The notes beneath the pieces are model-generated. The model saw only the letters and a list, made by a program, of their open reading frames with translations, did not search any database and had not been told where the DNA came from. A DNA stretch of 9,880 nt from an uncultured Collinsella sp. (lineage in GTDB: Bacteria; Actinomycetota; Coriobacteriia; Coriobacteriales; Coriobacteriaceae). The stretch lies in NCBI GenBank assembly GCA_902489855.1, contig CABUBS010000077.1, forward strand, positions 1-9,880, read 5' to 3'. This document shows positions 6,771 through 9,880 of this stretch, piece by piece (positions within the stretch are counted from its first letter, which is position 1; each line of letters begins with the position of its first letter). The position numbers and the translations under genes are program-made.

Positions 6771-6774
6771 CAGC

Positions 6775-7311
6775 ATGTCCGATGTCGTTCGTGCCGAGAA
6801 AATCGCGTGCGAAGTGGACCATGCTGCCCGTCAACTGGCACAGGCGGGCCGTTTGGACCTGACGCGCGAGTTTATCCAGCATGGCGATGTGACGGTGTAT
6901 ACGCATGTGACCTCGGTGGCGCGGGCAAGTCTGTCCTTTGCCGAGCGCTTGGGCCGCGTCGGTGTCTCGGTTGACCGCGCCTCGTTGCTGCGCGGGGCCC
7001 TGCTGCACGATTACTTTCTCTATGACTGGCACGATCCCGACCCAAGCCATCGGCTGCATGGCTTTCGCCATCCGTTTTTTGCCCTGGCACGTGCGGAGGA
7101 AGATTTTGAGCTGACGTCGCGCGAGCGGAATATCATCGTGCGGCATATGTTTCCGCTGGTGCCAGTGCCGCCGACGTGTCGTGAGGCTTGGATTGTATGC
7201 CTGGCAGATAAATGGTGCGCGCTGCGCGAGACGGTCGCCGGCCGTCTACCGCGCAAGGACGAGCCGGACGATGGCGTGAGCAGCGAATCGAGTGAAAAGA
7301 GGAGTGAGTAG
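6775..7311 (+). CDS. HD-domain protein, putative metal-dependent phosphohydrolase
   Basis: 178-residue cytoplasmic protein of the HD superfamily. The likely metal ligands are His44 (YTHVTSVAR), the His78-Asp79 pair (LLHDYFLYDWHD) and Asp145 (CLADKWCAL); His99 and His124 (IVRHMFP) add the extra histidines common in such proteins. The spacing fits a compact, stand-alone HD domain rather than an HD-GYP cyclic-di-GMP enzyme. The last 20 residues are a charged Ser/Glu/Lys tail without structure. Substrate is unknown; family members act on nucleotides and other phosphoesters. It is followed after 3 nt by the CmpB-type membrane gene, so the two are one operon and probably act together. Confidence 0.85.
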   Translation: MSDVVRAEKIACEVDHAARQLAQAGRLDLTREFIQHGDVTVYTHVTSVARASLSFAERLGRVGVSVDRASLLRGALLHDYFLYDWHDPDPSHRLHGFRHPFFALARAEEDFELTSRERNIIVRHMFPLVPVPPTCREAWIVCLADKWCALRETVAGRLPRKDEPDDGVSSESSEKRSE

Positions 7312-7314
7312 ACG

Positions 7315-8334
7315 GTGGGAACCGCGATCGACATGGCATTTGGCGGCGCGACGCTTGCCGCCTGCCCACTCTCGGCGCTGGTGCTCTCGTTTGCCTTTTA
7401 CGGGTTTTGCGGCTGGGCATGGGAGTCGACAGTCTGCGCCATGCTTAATCACGGACGATTTGCCAACAGCGGCTTTTTGCTGGGGCCGTGCTGCCCAATC
7501 TATGGCGCGGGCGGCATTGCCTGCTGGCTGCTGTTGCGCGGGATTCCGGATGCCTCGAGCCAGTTTGTCGCTGCCGCGCTCGTATGCAGCGTGATCGAAT
7601 ATAGCGTGGGCGTGCTGTTGGAAAAAACGACGGGTGCCCGGTTTTGGGATTACTCGCATCTGCCGTTTAACCTGCACGGACGCATCTGCCTGTACTGGGC
7701 CTGCGCGTTTGGCTTGGGTGCGTTGTGTATTTGCCGTTTAGTGGAGCCGGCATTGCTGGGGCTGCTTGGCCATCTGCCGGTGCTGATTGTGCGGCTGTCC
7801 GCCTTTATCGTCGCGGTCGCGATGATGGTCGATGCGGTGTGCTCGTTGGCCAGCTGGCGCCGCCTGTCCGATCAGCTTGAGCGTGTGCGTGCCGACCTTG
7901 CCGACCGCATCAATGAGTCGCTTGCCGACGCCTCCGACTCTATGCTCGAACGTATTCCCGATTCGGCGATTGACTCGGTGGCGCAGACGCATATCCGCGG
8001 TCGCGCCGTTAACGCTTGGCTGGCCGAGCTGGGCGACGCGGCGCTCGATGCCCTGCGCGAGAAGGCTTCGATGCCGACGTTTATCTCGGATGGTGCTCGC
8101 GGCCTGGCGCTCGCTGCCCGCCGCGTGGCCGATGCCGCGCCGAGCGTGCCCCGTCCGTCGCTCACCCGTCTCCGTACCGGCAAGCGCATGAGCCGTCCGG
8201 TGCCGAGTGTGTCGCTCAGCCGTCGTGACCTGCGCTTCTTTAACGCCTTCCCGCGTCTGCGCATCAATCGCTACGAGGGCGTCATCCGAGCTACCGACCT
8301 CCGCGACCGAGCCCGCGAGCTGTTCCGCCGCTAG
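7315..8334 (+). CDS. CmpB-type membrane protein (putative ABC-transporter type IV family) with long cytoplasmic tail
   Basis: 339-residue protein starting at GTG 7315, with an AAGAGGAG ribosome site about 10 nt upstream. The first half is membrane-embedded, with hydrophobic segments near 18-36, 58-76, 83-102, 125-140 and 155-178. It carries the family signatures GWAWESTVCAMLNHGRFANS (33-52), GFLLGPCCPIYG (53-64) and RFWDYSHLPFNLHGRICLYW (109-128). This is the family called ABC_trans_CmpB (Pfam PF06541, from memory). Despite the name there is no nucleotide-binding domain, and its transport role is unproven. Residues 180-339 form a long, helical-looking, Arg-rich soluble tail (WRRLSDQLERVRADLADRIN and onward) that goes beyond the core family domain. 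Coupled to the HD protein upstream. Confidence 0.82.
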   Translation: MGTAIDMAFGGATLAACPLSALVLSFAFYGFCGWAWESTVCAMLNHGRFANSGFLLGPCCPIYGAGGIACWLLLRGIPDASSQFVAAALVCSVIEYSVGVLLEKTTGARFWDYSHLPFNLHGRICLYWACAFGLGALCICRLVEPALLGLLGHLPVLIVRLSAFIVAVAMMVDAVCSLASWRRLSDQLERVRADLADRINESLADASDSMLERIPDSAIDSVAQTHIRGRAVNAWLAELGDAALDALREKASMPTFISDGARGLALAARRVADAAPSVPRPSLTRLRTGKRMSRPVPSVSLSRRDLRFFNAFPRLRINRYEGVIRATDLRDRARELFRR

Positions 8335-8370
8335 CCAGAACGGAGCCAAGCGCGCCCTTCTCGTTCGCAC

Positions 8371-8429
8371 GTTTCCCGTTCGTTTCGCGCCCGTTGCCGT
8401 GCCGTTTCCAAGATTGCGGCACCGTTTCC
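8371..8429. repeat. Phased GTTTCC-like motifs upstream of amt
   Basis: GTTTCC (8371), GTTTCG (8382), GTTGCC (8393) and GTTTCC (8404) are spaced exactly 11 bp. A further GTTTCC lies at 8424. The last two belong to identical CCGTTTCCA direct repeats 20 bp apart (8402-8410 and 8422-8430). One-face phasing suggests a regulator site; chance in a GC-rich gap cannot be excluded. Confidence 0.4.
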
Positions 8430-8521
8430 ATTCGACAACGCAGCGTTTAACAACGCCGTATCTGGTCTACACCAGTTGGCCCTCGGCCGCATCATGAGCG
8501 CCGACAACGTTCATGCGACCA

Positions 8522-8528
8522 AGGGGGA
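8522..8528 (+). promoter_or_regulatory. Ribosome binding site deciding the amt start
   Basis: AGGGGGA lies 4 nt before the ATG at 8533. This start gives MYDTGSTTFM, the usual opening of the family just before the first membrane helix. Longer in-frame starts at 8476 or 8494 would add up to 19 polar residues without a comparable site. Confidence 0.75.
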
Positions 8529-8532
8529 GCGA

Positions 8533-9810
8533 ATGTACGATACGGGATCGACAACGTTTATGCTCATCTGCACCATGCTCGTGTTTTTAATGACACCGGG
8601 TCTGGCGTTTTTCTATGGCGGCCTGTCCAGGCGCAAAAATGTCATCAACACCATGCTTATGTGCTTTGGCGCCATTGGCCTGGTTGGTGTACTGTGGATT
8701 GTTGCTGGCTGGTCGCTGGCCTACGGCGGCGACGGTTCCAGCCCGTTTATTGGAGGCCTTGACCAGTTGCTGTGCCTACCGGTGCTCAACCAGGTGCTGC
8801 AGGCGGCCGAGGGCAATGCCACGGACGGTGCCGTCTATCCTCAGATCATCAACATCGCCTTCCAGATGGCGTTTGCCATGATCACCGCCGCTATCGTCAC
8901 GGGCAGCCTGGCAGGTCGCGTTAAGTTTGGTGTCATGACGGCTTTCCTGGGCATTTGGCTGCTCGTGGTTTACGCGCCGCTCGCCCACATGGTTTGGGGC
9001 GGCGATGGCTCCTTTATCGGCGACATCATCGGAGCGCTCGACTTTGCCGGCGGCGACGTGGTGCACATTTCGTCCGGTCTTACGGGCCTGATTCTCTGCT
9101 TAATGCTCGGCCGTCGTCGCGGCTTTGGCATGGTGAGCTATCGTCCGCATAACGTGCCGTTTGTAGCACTGGGCGCCGGCCTGCTTTGGTTTGGCTGGTT
9201 TGGATTTAACGGCGGCAGCGAGTTTAAGGCCGACGCCGTGGCGGCGCTCGCCATCCTCAACACCGTGACGGCCAGCGCGGCGGGCATGGTCTCGTGGCTT
9301 GCCGTCGAGCGCGTGCACACCGGTCGTCCCACGCTGGTGGGCGCCAGCACCGGTCTGGTTGCGGGCCTTGTGGTGGTCACGCCGGGCGCGGGCTTTGTCG
9401 AGCCGTGGGCGGCGCTGGTCATGGGCCTGATCGTCTCTCCCGTCTGTTACCTGGCCATCAGCCATCTCAAGACCAAGTTCGGCTACGACGATGCGCTCGA
9501 CGCGTTTGGCTGCCATGGTATCGGCGGCATCTTGGGCGGCGTGCTCACGGGCCTGTTCTGCGTGCCGGAGCTTTCGTGGACCGGTAAGGGCGGCCTGTTC
9601 TACACGGGTGATATGTCGCTGCTCATCTCGCAAATCCTGGGCATTGTGGTGACGGTCGCTATTGTGCTGGTGCTCGACTTGGTGATTGCCGCGGTGGTCA
9701 AGGCGCTGTTCCGCGGCAGCCTGCGCGTGGACGAGGCCGATGAGGCGCTGGGCTTGGATGCCAGTCAGCACGGCGAGAGCGCTTATCCTTCGTTCTCCGG
9801 ACTCGATTAG
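8533..9810 (+). CDS. amt: Ammonium transporter (Amt/MEP/Rh family)
   Basis: 425-residue inner-membrane channel that takes up ammonium as a trimer. Opening helix MLVFLMTPGLAFFYGGL is diagnostic. The pore parts are all present: Phe110 in the AFQMAFAMITAA helix, Trp155 in AHMVWGGDG, Asp170 in GALDFAGG, and the twin pore histidines His178 (VVHISSG) and His328 (FGCHGIGG). About eleven hydrophobic helices can be traced. The cytoplasmic tail keeps the conserved RVDEADEALGLDASQHGESAY pattern through which PII (GlnK) proteins block the channel, so control by a PII protein is expected from family knowledge. No glnK is visible before the window ends 70 nt later. Length and all key residues are normal; the gene looks fully functional. 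Confidence 0.96.
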   Translation: MYDTGSTTFMLICTMLVFLMTPGLAFFYGGLSRRKNVINTMLMCFGAIGLVGVLWIVAGWSLAYGGDGSSPFIGGLDQLLCLPVLNQVLQAAEGNATDGAVYPQIINIAFQMAFAMITAAIVTGSLAGRVKFGVMTAFLGIWLLVVYAPLAHMVWGGDGSFIGDIIGALDFAGGDVVHISSGLTGLILCLMLGRRRGFGMVSYRPHNVPFVALGAGLLWFGWFGFNGGSEFKADAVAALAILNTVTASAAGMVSWLAVERVHTGRPTLVGASTGLVAGLVVVTPGAGFVEPWAALVMGLIVSPVCYLAISHLKTKFGYDDALDAFGCHGIGGILGGVLTGLFCVPELSWTGKGGLFYTGDMSLLISQILGIVVTVAIVLVLDLVIAAVVKALFRGSLRVDEADEALGLDASQHGESAYPSFSGLD

Positions 9811-9880
9811 CAGCTTCCCCAAGCACCGCACCTTGCCGTTCAATCGTCGCGTATTCCTTCCAGCCATGCTGTGAGCCGCA

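Larger units (their letters stand above)
6547..6774. other. Divergent intergenic region between dxs-like and HD-domain genes
   Basis: These 228 bp must hold the start signals of two divergent transcripts. No strong -35/-10 pair was found for either side. The visible structure is a palindrome at 6671-6688 and, on the minus strand, a direct repeat TTGTGC-AA-TTGTGC around 6593-6606. No convincing small gene was seen. Confidence 0.5.
8335..8532. other. Intergenic region before the ammonium channel gene
   Basis: 198 bp without a supported gene. It contains GTTTCC-like hexamers at helically spaced positions (8371-8429), an inverted repeat GTGCCG-12 nt-CGGCAC (8399-8422) and a small CTGGT-CTAC-ACCAG hairpin (8462-8475). 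No clear terminator for the upstream operon and no clear -35/-10 pair was found. Confidence 0.5.

Noticed and set aside
6556..7146. Minus-strand open frame across the HD-protein gene
   Set aside because: It overlaps the HD gene antisense, and the HD frame has the metal-binding motifs and a strong ribosome site.
9811..9880. Start of a glnK gene after amt
   Set aside because: The 70 bases left show no PII-like start and no ribosome site followed by a plausible frame; no terminator was seen either.

Overview
The window is GC-rich, densely coded bacterial DNA. Gene content, protein style and the Tat-type lipoprotein signal suggest a Coriobacteriia gut actinobacterium, most likely Collinsella or a close relative. 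This is inference from family resemblance; no rRNA or other marker gene lies in the window.

Left part (1-4279), all on the minus strand: a polar amino acid ABC importer. In transcription order it has a Tat-type lipoprotein binding protein (4279-3284), two HisM/GlnP-family permeases overlapping by 4 nt (3145-2486 and 2489-1656) and a GlnQ-type ATPase (1619-855). Then comes a class I glutamine-amidotransferase-like hydrolase of peptidase family C26 (802 to beyond base 1), cut by the window edge. A good sigma70-type promoter lies ahead of the binding protein gene. A strong terminator-like hairpin separates that gene from the permeases and probably sets a high binding-protein to membrane-protein ratio. 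The C26 hydrolase could release glutamate from gamma-glutamyl compounds, so cleavage and amino acid uptake may be linked.

Middle (4280-4774): a long non-coding stretch, AT-richer than its flanks. It holds the importer promoter, a small tandem repeat and, most strikingly, six copies of a 23-bp repeat in strictly alternating orientation. They form three evenly spaced hairpins with a period of 80-81 bp. This is the least explained structure in the window. It ends at the terminator of the next gene.

4775-6546 (minus): a 1-deoxy-D-xylulose-5-phosphate synthase-like gene (MEP isoprenoid pathway). It carries an apparent 1-nt deletion near 5021 that shifts the last 81 codons out of frame, and it lacks some residues typical of canonical DXS.

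Right part (6547-9880), plus strand: after a 228-bp divergent intergenic region come a small HD-domain protein and a CmpB-type (ABC-transporter type IV family) membrane protein in one operon. A 198-bp gap with helically phased GTTTCC-like motifs follows, then an Amt ammonium channel. Together with the amino acid importer, the window leans towards nitrogen acquisition.
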